From assembly GCA_020200675.1 (NCBI GenBank), contig JAIVIG010000311.1, forward strand, positions 1-7,796: DNA of 7,796 bases, given 5' to 3'. Positions 1 through 5,903 of the stretch are shown here, piece by piece; positions within the stretch are counted from its first letter, which is position 1, and each line of letters begins with the position of its first letter. The notes below the pieces were generated by a model that saw only the letters and a program-made list of their open reading frames with translations, searched no databases and was not told the origin of the DNA. The DNA is from Actinomycetota bacterium (GTDB lineage Bacteria > Actinomycetota > Rubrobacteria > Rubrobacterales > Rubrobacteraceae). A program made the translations under genes and the position numbers.

Positions 1-795
1 CTCGAGGAGGGTATGCTCTCCGACTCCACGATGAACGTCTACGACTCGCGCTGGTTGCCCGACACCTTCGCCCCCGTGCGAGCCGAGCTCGCGGAGATCC
101 ACGCAAAGGCCCGCGAGCGGGCGCGGGAGAAGTACGGCGAGGACTGGGCGCCCCTGGACAACGACGTTACCCGGATCATAGGCCAACACACGATAAAGCG
201 CGTCGTCTCCGCCGTCAGGAACTCTCGCCATGGCGGAACCCTCGTCATCGTCCCCCCGGACCTGGCCGACGACATTCTCGAGGACCGCTGCGTGGCCCTG
301 AAGTACAAGTTCGCCGAAGACGAACCCCGCCGCCGGTTCCGCACCCTGATAGTACGAGCTATGAACCTTTTGGCCGAGTCTTACGGGCGCGACGGTGCTT
401 CGACCGGCCAAGAGGTCGGGTGGGAGGCGTACGAGGCGAGCGGCGACGGGGAGTTGTCGGACCTCGACGAGGCCATCTTCGAGGTTGCGCACCTCATCGC
501 GGGCCTCGCCGCGGTCGACGGAGCGGTGGTCATGACCCAGCGCTTCGAGCTCTTGGGCTTCGGCGGAGAGATCTCCGGCGAGCTACCCGGCGTAGAGACA
601 GTCTCCAAAGCTTTGGACATCGAAGGAGACGAGACGACGGAAGAGCCGACCGAAGGCCTCGGTACCCGCCACCGCTCCGCCTTCCGGCTCTGCAGCGCGC
701 TCCCGGACGTCATCGCCGTCGTCATCTCCCAGGACAGCAACGTGCGCTTCGTCAAGCAAAAAGACGGCGCCGTTACGTACTGGGATCAGGCTTGA
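1..795 (+). CDS. C-terminal part of a DisA_N-like (DACNV-type) nucleotide-binding protein, 5' partial
   Basis: The frame is open from base 1 to the TGA at 793-795, so the gene probably begins outside the window. The ATG at 13 gives 260 residues and is used for numbering, but its GGAGGG lies only one base ahead of it, too close for a normal ribosome site. Residues 73-82 (RHGGTLVIVP) precede a helical stretch and then a DisA_N-like core: DGA at 169-171, a GFGGEI segment at 182-187, GTRHRS at 217-222 and VISQDSNVRFV at 237-247. DGA and RHR are the ATP-binding motifs of diadenylate cyclases, which make cyclic di-AMP. From memory, the whole arrangement, including an upstream 'DSRWLPDTFAPVR' segment, matches the 'probable sensor domain DACNV' proteins, which are predicted nucleotide sensors of unproven activity and are normally much longer. 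No membrane segment is seen in this part. Family fold is fairly sure; enzymatic activity is open. Confidence 0.8.
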   Translation, partial: LEEGMLSDSTMNVYDSRWLPDTFAPVRAELAEIHAKARERAREKYGEDWAPLDNDVTRIIGQHTIKRVVSAVRNSRHGGTLVIVPPDLADDILEDRCVALKYKFAEDEPRRRFRTLIVRAMNLLAESYGRDGASTGQEVGWEAYEASGDGELSDLDEAIFEVAHLIAGLAAVDGAVVMTQRFELLGFGGEISGELPGVETVSKALDIEGDETTEEPTEGLGTRHRSAFRLCSALPDVIAVVISQDSNVRFVKQKDGAVTYWDQA

Positions 796-805
796 GCGGG
801 CGGCA

Positions 806-1132
806 TCAGCCGGACGCCGACTCTATCGTCGCCGACATCGAGCCTTTGCAGCGCGGGATCAAGGGATCCGGCCCGAAGGCGTGGATCTGGTCGCGCTTGA
901 GCTCCGCTTGCTCCAGGTTCGTGGTGGCGACGATGACCCGTCCGGTCGCGTCCACCTCCAACGCCATCCGGTAACCCTTCTCCGGCGGGTGCCCGAAGAT
1001 CGTCTTTAGCATGTGGATCACGTACTCGAAGCTGTGCTCGTCGTCGTCGAGCAGGACCACGTTGTAGGGCGGCAGCCCCTCCGTCTTCTGCTCTTTCTTC
1101 TCCAGGGGTCGCGTGATGGTGTCCGTCATCAT
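806..1132 (-). CDS. clpS: ATP-dependent Clp protease adaptor ClpS, divergent subtype
   Basis: Cytosolic adaptor that in known cases docks on the N-domain of ClpA or ClpC and hands over proteins with destabilising N-terminal residues. From the tandem ATGATG at 1132 it has 108 residues, normal for ClpS: a polar tail of about 20 residues, then the fold from PPYNVVLLDDD onward. It aligns to E. coli ClpS without gaps from Y28 through G69 (E. coli numbering). In that alignment N34-D35-D36 becomes D29-D30-D31 here, M40 becomes F35, V43 and V65 are kept, and H66 becomes D61. The end reads DPLIPRCKGSMSATIE, which I remember from planctomycete-type ClpS proteins. A longer reading from a GTG at 1213 is possible, with AGAAGG just upstream, but its extra 27 residues are not ClpS-like. 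No clpA or clpC lies in the window. It is downstream of the acyl-CoA operon by 133 nt. Its Shine-Dalgarno is weak (GGGGA about 12 nt ahead). Confidence 0.9.
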   Translation of the reverse strand: MMTDTITRPLEKKEQKTEGLPPYNVVLLDDDEHSFEYVIHMLKTIFGHPPEKGYRMALEVDATGRVIVATTNLEQAELKRDQIHAFGPDPLIPRCKGSMSATIESASG

Positions 1133-1265
1133 CCGGTCACTCTGTCCCCGATCCCAGGTCTCGGCTCGACATAGCTTCACGTGCTGCCTCGCATCGTTGC
1201 AAGAAAACGGCACACCATCCTTCTGCTTCGAGACAAGATGAGATCCTGCAGTAGGTTCGGGAGCT
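1133..1265 (-). other. Gap between the hydratase-like gene and clpS
   Basis: This 133-nt stretch separates the TAA of the hydratase-superfamily gene from the clpS start. I see no convincing terminator hairpin with a T-run and no good -35/-10 pair on the minus strand. It is open in the clpS frame back to 1213. Read-through from the acyl-CoA operon into clpS is therefore possible but not shown. Confidence 0.4.
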
Positions 1266-2060
1266 TTAGCGACCCTTCCACTCCGGCTTGCGCTTCTCCA
1301 GAAAGGCGCAGATGCCCTCCTGAGCGTCGGCGAAGGTGGCGTTGAAGGACATGATTTCTTTGGTGTAGGCGTAGGCTTGTTCCGTGGGCATCTCGAGCTG
1401 GCGATAGAAGGCCCCTTTGCCGACCCCGACGACGAGCGGGCTCGCCTCCGCTATCTTCTCCGCGAGCTTCCTGGTCTCCGCCTCCAAGTCCTCCGCCGAG
1501 ACCACCTTGTTTACGAGCCCCGCGGCGTGGGCTTCCTCGGCGGAGACGAACTCGCCGGTGAGGAGCATCTCCATCGCCTTCTTCTGGCCGACGGCGCGGC
1601 TCAGGGCGACCATCGGGGTGGAGCAGAAGAGTCCTATTTTTACGCCGGGGGTGGCGAAGCGGGCCTCTTCGGAGGCCACGACGAGGTCGCAGGTGGCGGC
1701 GAGCTGGCAACCGGCGGCGGTCGCGATGCCGTGGACCTGGGCTATGACGGGCTGCGGGATGGCCTGGATGGTCTCCATGAGCTCGCAGCAGACTTCGAAG
1801 AGGTGACGGTAGAAGGCGGGGTCGCGGCCGACCATCTCGGAGAGGTCGTGGCCGGCGCAGAAGCCGGGGCCGTTGCCGCGCAGGACGACGACCGGTGTCT
1901 CGCCGGCTTCGCCTATCGCTTTGAGGCAGGTTATCAGCTCCTGCATATGGTCCAGGGAGAGGGCGTTGCGCTTATTGGGGCGGTTCATGGTAACGAGGGC
2001 GACCGTGTCGTCTCCCTCGTACAGGATGTGCTCGTAGGTCTGTTTTTCGGCTTCGATCAT
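1266..2060 (-). CDS. Enoyl-CoA hydratase/isomerase-superfamily protein (ECHDC3-like), classical catalytic glutamates absent
   Basis: A 264-residue crotonase-fold protein, the full family length, expected to bind an acyl-CoA in the cytosol. The first oxyanion-hole segment is FCAGHDL (67-73); the second is GIATAAGCQLAATCDL (111-126). In rat mitochondrial enoyl-CoA hydratase the catalytic acids are E144, in a GCEL context, and E164, in a PE context. The matching positions here are Q119 (GCQL) and G139 (TPGVKIG), so neither is present. The pattern GCQLAATCDL, then ATPGVKIGLFCSTPMVALSRA, is what I recall from the ECHDC3 group rather than FadB or EchA. The start is supported by AGGAGG ending 6 nt before the ATG. 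It lies 15 nt downstream of the PhzF gene and is the third gene of the operon. The fold is certain; the reaction is not, and a hydratase, isomerase or thioesterase-like role cannot be chosen from sequence alone. Confidence 0.9.
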   Translation of the reverse strand: MIEAEKQTYEHILYEGDDTVALVTMNRPNKRNALSLDHMQELITCLKAIGEAGETPVVVLRGNGPGFCAGHDLSEMVGRDPAFYRHLFEVCCELMETIQAIPQPVIAQVHGIATAAGCQLAATCDLVVASEEARFATPGVKIGLFCSTPMVALSRAVGQKKAMEMLLTGEFVSAEEAHAAGLVNKVVSAEDLEAETRKLAEKIAEASPLVVGVGKGAFYRQLEMPTEQAYAYTKEIMSFNATFADAQEGICAFLEKRKPEWKGR

Positions 2061-2066
2061 GGGGTT

Positions 2067-2072
2067 CCTCCT
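2067..2072 (-). promoter_or_regulatory. Shine-Dalgarno of the hydratase-like gene
   Basis: The minus strand reads AGGAGG here, 6 nt before the ATG at 2060. It fixes the start and shows that the gene can be initiated independently although it follows the PhzF stop by only 15 nt. Confidence 0.85.
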
Positions 2073-2075
2073 TCG

Positions 2076-2738
2076 CTAGTGTTCGCGTACCTCGACTAGC
2101 TCGGTACGACCGCCGATCTCCACGGTCCCGTCGGGCCGCGGATCGGCGAAGATCAGGGAACCTTCGCCCTGGCGTATCACTATCGTCCGTCCCAGCCGGG
2201 CGGCTAACCGGACGGCATGAGCCCCGGTAGCCTCGTCTTCGTCTATGCCCAACCGCACCGGAAATACCCGGGCGCGCACGTACCCGGCTTCCTCGTCTTC
2301 CCAGGCCCACACGCCCGCGAGGTCGTGGCCCTCTGGCGGACCTGCGAGCATCTCCACTTCGGCGGGAGAGTTCAACTCGACGTGCTCGAAAGGCGGTGCC
2401 CACTCGGGCCTCCCGGAGATAAAGGTGATGTCGCCCTCTACCCTGACGGGAACCTCGCCGGCGGGCGGACGCAGCGCCGAAACGTCGAAGCCTTCGCTCG
2501 CCAGGAGCCAGGCCGTGCCGACCAGGGGGTGACCGGCGAACGGGAGCTCCTCCTTCGGCGTGAAGATGCGTAGCCGGCCCTGGCCGGGATCTTCTACGAA
2601 CACCGTCTCGGAGAAGCCGAGGTCCGCCGCGACCCCCTGGCGCTCGCCTTCCGGCACCTCCCCGCCGTCCAGGAAGACCCCCAAAGGGTTGCCGCCAGCG
2701 CCCACGTCGCCGACGAACACCCGGAGCACGTGCAGCAT
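2076..2738 (-). CDS. PhzF-family isomerase/epimerase, short form
   Basis: A 220-residue PhzF-family protein. The family has a diaminopimelate-epimerase-like fold with two similar lobes; the best-known member, phenazine PhzF, isomerises trans-2,3-dihydro-3-hydroxyanthranilate with a glutamate as acid/base. The matching signals are NPLGVF (17-22), SETVFV with the catalytic glutamate E44 (43-48), the GHPLVGTA glycine loop with H70 (69-76), and GIDEDEATGAHAVRLAARLG (164-183), where D168 corresponds to the conserved aspartate. RQGEGS (189-194) is also typical. Usual members are about 260-300 residues, so this one is short, most visibly in the middle (about 85-155). GGAGG 8 nt before the ATG lies inside the last codons of the ligase gene, and the two genes are 4 nt apart, implying coupled translation. 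No phenazine genes are nearby, so the substrate is unknown. Confidence 0.88.
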   Translation of the reverse strand: MLHVLRVFVGDVGAGGNPLGVFLDGGEVPEGERQGVAADLGFSETVFVEDPGQGRLRIFTPKEELPFAGHPLVGTAWLLASEGFDVSALRPPAGEVPVRVEGDITFISGRPEWAPPFEHVELNSPAEVEMLAGPPEGHDLAGVWAWEDEEAGYVRARVFPVRLGIDEDEATGAHAVRLAARLGRTIVIRQGEGSLIFADPRPDGTVEIGGRTELVEVREH

Positions 2739-2742
2739 CGTT

Positions 2743-4326
2743 CTAGCCTCCGTTGGCCTTGTCGTCCTGGCTCTCCTCTTCCCTCTCGCGGAGAACGTAC
2801 TTCTGGACCTTGCCGGTGGAGGTTTTGGGGAGCTCGTCCATGAACTCGACGGCGGCCGGGGCCTTGAAGCGGGCGATGCGCTCCTTGACGAAGTCTATGA
2901 TCTCCTGCTCCGTGGTCTCCTTACCCTGCTGGAGGGTGACGAAGGCCTTGGGACGCTCGCCATAGTGCTCGTCTGGCATGGCGGTGACGGCGGCCTCCAA
3001 AATGGACGGATGCTCGGCGAGGACTTGTTCGACCTCGACACCCGAGATGTTCTCGCCACCGGAGATAATCACGTCCTTGTCGCGGTCCTTGATCTCGATG
3101 TACCCGTCGGGATGCCATACGGCGAGGTCGCCTGAGTGATACCAGCCGCCCTTGAACGACTCCTTTGTCTCCTCTTCGTTATCGAGGTAGCCCTTCATTA
3201 CCATGTTGCCGTGCATGACGATCTCGCCCATCGTCTCCCCGTCGAGCGGCACGTCGTTCATGTCGTCGTCCACGACGCGCACAAGATCCGCGGTAACGTA
3301 GCCCTGTCCCTGGCGCGCCAGGAGCTGGGCGTGCTCCTTGGGATCCTTCTCCTCCCACTCCTTGCGCGGGGCGCTCGTGGTCATGGGACCGTAAGTCTCG
3401 GTCAACCCGTAGAGGTGCACGGGGCGGATGTTCAGGTCGAGGAGCTGGTTGAGTAGGGTAGGCGTCGGCACGTAGCCGGCGATCGCGGCGGTGACCTGGT
3501 GGTCGAGCTCGCGGCGCCCGTCGTCGTTGGCGAGCGGTATCTGGACCGTCGGCGCTGCACAGTAGTGAGATATGTTCTCGGACTCGAAGAGATCCCAGAT
3601 CCTGCCGGGTTCGACCTTTCTCAGGCATACGTGGGTCCCTGCGACGGCCGTGACCGCCCAGGGGAAGGTCCAGCCGTTGCAGTGGAACATCGGCAGGGTC
3701 CACAGGTACCTGGTCTCGTAGTCCATCTGCGTCTCGATGACGTTGCCCAGGGCGCTCAGGTACGCCCCGCGGTAGGTATACATCACACCCTTGGGCTGCC
3801 CCGTCGTCCCGGAGGTGTAGTTGATGGAGATCATCTCCTCTTCGTCCTCCAGGACGCTCTCGACCGGCTCCGGCGAGCCCTCGGCCAGGTAATCCTCGTA
3901 TGGGTCGCCTTTCTCCCCGGTGTCGTCGATGCGCACGATCTCGACGCTCTCGTCCACGCCCTCCAGAAGCTCCTCGAGCTCGGCGTCCACGAAGACCATC
4001 TTCGATCCCGAGTGTTCGACGATGTACTCGACCTCGCCGGCGCTCAGGCGGGTGTTTATGGCGACCATGACCAGACCCGCAGCCGGCAAGGCGAACGTCC
4101 CTTCGAGCATCGGCGGGATGTTCGGGCACAGGAACGCTATCCTGTCGCCCTTCTGGAAGCCTCCATCCTTGAGGCGCGAGGCGAGGCGATTCACTCTCTC
4201 CTCGAACTCAGAGTAGGTGTAGCGCCGCTCGCCGTGGACCACGGCCTCCTTGTCCGGGAACATGTACGCGCTGCGCCTGAGGAAGCTCACCGGCGTGAGC
4301 TCCGTGCGATAGACCTTCTCCGTCAT
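2743..4326 (-). CDS. AMP-forming acyl-CoA synthetase (ANL superfamily)
   Basis: A 527-residue enzyme that would activate a carboxylic acid with ATP and then CoA through an acyl-adenylate. The full ANL motif set is visible: phosphate-binding loop YTSGTTGQPKG (170-180), PMFHCNGWTFPW (212-223), LYGLTETYGP (305-314), GWYHSGD with D400 (394-400), the hinge region around R415 (IKDRDKDVIISGGENIS, 412-428), and PKTSTGKVQ with catalytic lysine K506 (500-508). The PMFHCNGW signature is common in medium/long-chain and plant AAE-type ligases, so a fatty or aryl-alkyl acid is likelier than acetate; the exact substrate cannot be read. The usual small-residue GGAP-type stretch before the YGLTE motif is GYVPTP here (284-289). 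There is no signal peptide or membrane segment; the C-terminal tail is acidic. AGGGG 8 nt ahead of the ATG supports the start. It is the first gene of a probable operon with PhzF and the hydratase-like gene. Confidence 0.95.
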   Translation of the reverse strand: MTEKVYRTELTPVSFLRRSAYMFPDKEAVVHGERRYTYSEFEERVNRLASRLKDGGFQKGDRIAFLCPNIPPMLEGTFALPAAGLVMVAINTRLSAGEVEYIVEHSGSKMVFVDAELEELLEGVDESVEIVRIDDTGEKGDPYEDYLAEGSPEPVESVLEDEEEMISINYTSGTTGQPKGVMYTYRGAYLSALGNVIETQMDYETRYLWTLPMFHCNGWTFPWAVTAVAGTHVCLRKVEPGRIWDLFESENISHYCAAPTVQIPLANDDGRRELDHQVTAAIAGYVPTPTLLNQLLDLNIRPVHLYGLTETYGPMTTSAPRKEWEEKDPKEHAQLLARQGQGYVTADLVRVVDDDMNDVPLDGETMGEIVMHGNMVMKGYLDNEEETKESFKGGWYHSGDLAVWHPDGYIEIKDRDKDVIISGGENISGVEVEQVLAEHPSILEAAVTAMPDEHYGERPKAFVTLQQGKETTEQEIIDFVKERIARFKAPAAVEFMDELPKTSTGKVQKYVLREREEESQDDKANGG

Positions 4327-4381
4327 ACGGAATACCCCTTTCCCTCTCGGTATTTACCGCGATTCTTCTGCAACCGCTCGT

Positions 4382-4411
4382 AGTATAGTCCTCGCCCCTT
4401 CGTGCTTGCCA
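4382..4411 (-). promoter_or_regulatory. Putative promoter of the acyl-CoA synthetase operon
   Basis: The minus strand carries TATACT at 4387-4382, five of six to the TATAAT consensus, in an otherwise GC-rich stretch. An upstream TGGCAA, 18 nt away, is only a weak -35 match (3 of 6). Transcription would start near 4375 and give a leader of roughly 50 nt before the ATG at 4326. The -10 is good and the -35 poor, so an activator or a non-housekeeping sigma factor is possible. Confidence 0.4.
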
Positions 4412-4444
4412 GCCGCTACCACCTGAGCCCCTACAATCGCAACA

Positions 4445-4462
4445 CTGCGCTACAGTACGCAG
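4445..4462. promoter_or_regulatory. Small palindrome upstream of the acyl-CoA operon promoter, possible operator
   Basis: CTGCG and CGCAG arms flank the 8-nt spacer CTACAGTA, giving an 18-bp two-fold symmetric site about 58 bp upstream of the putative -10. Size and position suit a dimeric regulator such as a TetR- or GntR-type protein. A 5-bp arm is easily found by chance in GC-rich DNA, and I recognise no named operator. Confidence 0.22.
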
Positions 4463-4723
4463 GGATGCCGTCGCCGCAGCAGTAGCGGTGCATTGCTCCA
4501 ACGGGTCACGAACTTGGCCTTCTGTGGTGCTCGTCTTTGCGAGGGTTGTCGTCACCCATCGCCGGGTTCTCGTCGGTCTACGGTTTATTGATCGGGGAGG
4601 AGGCGGGCCTGGATCCTGGCGCCTCTCTGGTCTATCTGCCGCCGAGTTTGCTCGACGGAGCGCCGCTTTGAGTTGCCGTGCTGATAAGCGGCTCCTTCGG
4701 TGGTCTGCTGAGAGGGAGTCCCC

Positions 4724-5431
4724 TTACTCTGTGCCGGTCTTCCGCAACCGCGTTACCGTTCTCTCTCGTGGCTCAGTTCTTTCGGGCACAACCCGGGCGG
4801 GGGGCCTGCGCAAAACGGCGTACGCTATCCACCCACCGCCGCCGAGCAACATCAGCGCCCCCAAGATCGAAAACAACTCCGGGAGCGGCCCCGAGAAGAG
4901 CGGTGCGTGGAGGGCCAAGAGGACCCCCGACCACCTGGGCAGCGTACCGGAACCCCAGACGGCGAAGCCGAAGAGGATGAAGCCGGCTGAATAGAGTAAG
5001 AAGGCGACGTAGAAGACGCTTTCCCCGGGGTCGCCGAAGATGATGTTGGCCGACTCCAGGGCATTTTCCTGGCCGCCTAGATAGGCTCCCCCGAGCGCCG
5101 GGAGGGCGTAGGTGCGAAGGCCGTAGTGCGAGAGCAACAAACCGGTACCCAAAATGCTCAGGATCGTCGCGCCCAACACCCATCGTTCCCCGCGCAACTC
5201 TGCCAGGTAGACCGTTAGCGCGAAGGTGCCCAGGGTTAGTAGCGACAGGCCCACTATATAGCCCATGAACTGGCTCAAGAAGTAGCCGAGGGAATCGTAG
5301 GCCCGGGCAGCCTCACCAGCATCTACTCCCGCATCGGTAAAGTCCAGGAAGGTGCTACCGGCGATGGTCGCCCACGTGGCCAATAGGCCGGCGAGGGGCA
5401 GGGTTACCAGGCCAAGACGGATCGTGGGCAT
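4724..5431 (-). CDS. Hypothetical integral membrane protein, six predicted helices
   Basis: I do not recognise the family. The ATG at 5431 is chosen because AAGGAGGT lies 6 nt ahead of it; an upstream in-frame start at 5479 would add a polar, unlikely leader. The 235-residue product shows hydrophobic segments at roughly 8-30, 52-77, 85-102, 138-159, 166-178 (shorter) and 185-206. A soluble stretch at about 31-50 (DAGVDAGEAARAYDS) follows helix 1, and another at about 108-136 (ending in a GDPGES segment) lies between helices 3 and 4. The last 28 residues are rich in arginine and glutamate, consistent with a cytoplasmic tail under the positive-inside rule. No catalytic, metal-binding or transporter signature is visible. 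Length and topology resemble small DUF4386-like proteins, but I cannot claim membership. It stands alone, 397 nt upstream of the acyl-CoA genes on the same strand and divergent from the glycosyltransferase, so its context says little. Confidence 0.75.
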   Translation of the reverse strand: MPTIRLGLVTLPLAGLLATWATIAGSTFLDFTDAGVDAGEAARAYDSLGYFLSQFMGYIVGLSLLTLGTFALTVYLAELRGERWVLGATILSILGTGLLLSHYGLRTYALPALGGAYLGGQENALESANIIFGDPGESVFYVAFLLYSAGFILFGFAVWGSGTLPRWSGVLLALHAPLFSGPLPELFSILGALMLLGGGGWIAYAVLRRPPARVVPERTEPRERTVTRLRKTGTE

Positions 5432-5437
5432 TGGCAG

Positions 5438-5444
5438 ACCTCCT
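5438..5444 (-). promoter_or_regulatory. Strong Shine-Dalgarno of the membrane-protein gene
   Basis: The minus strand reads AGGAGGT at 5444-5438, followed by 6 nt and the ATG at 5431. It decides the start against the longer frame. Confidence 0.85.
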
Positions 5445-5646
5445 TGTCTGTCGCTTTCTGCCGTCCAGCATCCGAACACACCTCGGCGGCTCTGTCACCA
5501 AGGCCCCCCTAACAACCTTTGTTGCACTCAGAGAAGAACCTGTAAACCCACAATAGCTTCTTTTTCTGGGACTCCCAACATCTTGAGGTCCGCGCCGGGT
5601 ACGGCGGACTGTGCGTGCGCGTTGCCGAAGCGCGGGCTACGATGTC

Positions 5647-5666
5647 GATTTCAGGTGATCGAAATC
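5647..5666. repeat. Inverted repeat GATTTC-N8-GAAATC
   Basis: Six-base perfect arms separated by AGGTGATC, lying in the divergent intergenic region. This could be a dimeric regulator site. There is no promoter close enough to support that reading. Confidence 0.25.
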
Positions 5667-5848
5667 CGGGTCTCCAGAATTCCAAGGGACCCCTGGTGCA
5701 TCTTCGGATCGGACAGCAGCCTCGAAGCGAGCATCCTCTTGCCCGGGCGTAGAACTCAGCAACCAAAACGAAGGGGTACAAGATGCCGGTGTACCGTGGG
5801 TAGGGGTTTCGGAATCGCCCGAGACGGCCTAGAATAGGGAGCGCTCGC

Positions 5849-5865
5849 CGGGCGGAGCCCGTTTT
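5849..5865 (+). terminator. Short GC hairpin followed by TTTT
   Basis: CGGGC-GGA-GCCCG (5849-5861) followed by TTTT (5862-5865) looks like a small intrinsic terminator on the plus strand. A second stem follows, GGGCAG (5870-5875) with CTGCCC (5889-5894). No gene is visible upstream on this strand. It might be the remains of an insertion-sequence end, a block to read-through, or a chance structure in GC-rich DNA. Confidence 0.25.
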
Positions 5866-5903
5866 GGGAGGGCAGAGGGGCTCCCACGCTGCCCGACCCG
5901 AGG

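Larger units (their letters stand above)
4327..4723. other. Non-coding region upstream of the acyl-CoA operon
   Basis: About 400 bases with no credible gene. Open frames crossing it are low-complexity readings of GC-rich DNA with no family signal. It holds the likely promoter and leader of the acyl-CoA synthetase operon and a palindrome at 4445-4462. It must also contain the 3' end of any transcript from the membrane-protein gene to its right; I see no strong hairpin plus T-run just after that gene's stop. Confidence 0.6.
5445..5903. other. Non-coding region between divergent genes
   Basis: About 460 bases without a credible gene. The part nearest the membrane-protein gene (about 5510-5580) is less GC-rich than its surroundings and probably carries that gene's promoter, but I find no good -35/-10 pair. 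A 6-bp-arm inverted repeat sits at 5647-5666. A TAGAAT at 5830-5835 could be a plus-strand -10 element with a poor -35. Two adjoining GC hairpins lie at 5849-5894. The long minus-strand frame crossing this area has no protein-like features and is taken as non-genic. Confidence 0.5.

Noticed and set aside
6..15. GGAGGG next to the ATG at 13 as the true start of the first gene
   Set aside because: The spacing is only one base, and the frame stays open to the window edge; the family is known to be longer, so this looks like an internal methionine.
1133..1213. GTG at 1213 as the clpS start
   Set aside because: The extra 27 residues do not resemble ClpS N-termini, while the ATGATG at 1132 gives the normal length. 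It remains possible because AGAAGG precedes the GTG.
3499..4383. A 294-residue plus-strand open frame
   Set aside because: It is antisense to the acyl-CoA synthetase, whose complete motif set makes the minus strand the coding one.
4208..4555. Small minus-strand frame upstream of and overlapping the acyl-CoA synthetase start
   Set aside because: It has low-complexity composition, no family signal, and contains the putative promoter of the downstream operon.
5502..5560. CAAC-CTTT-GTTG hairpin as a terminator or operator
   Set aside because: The stem is only 4 bp and there is no T-run or paired promoter.
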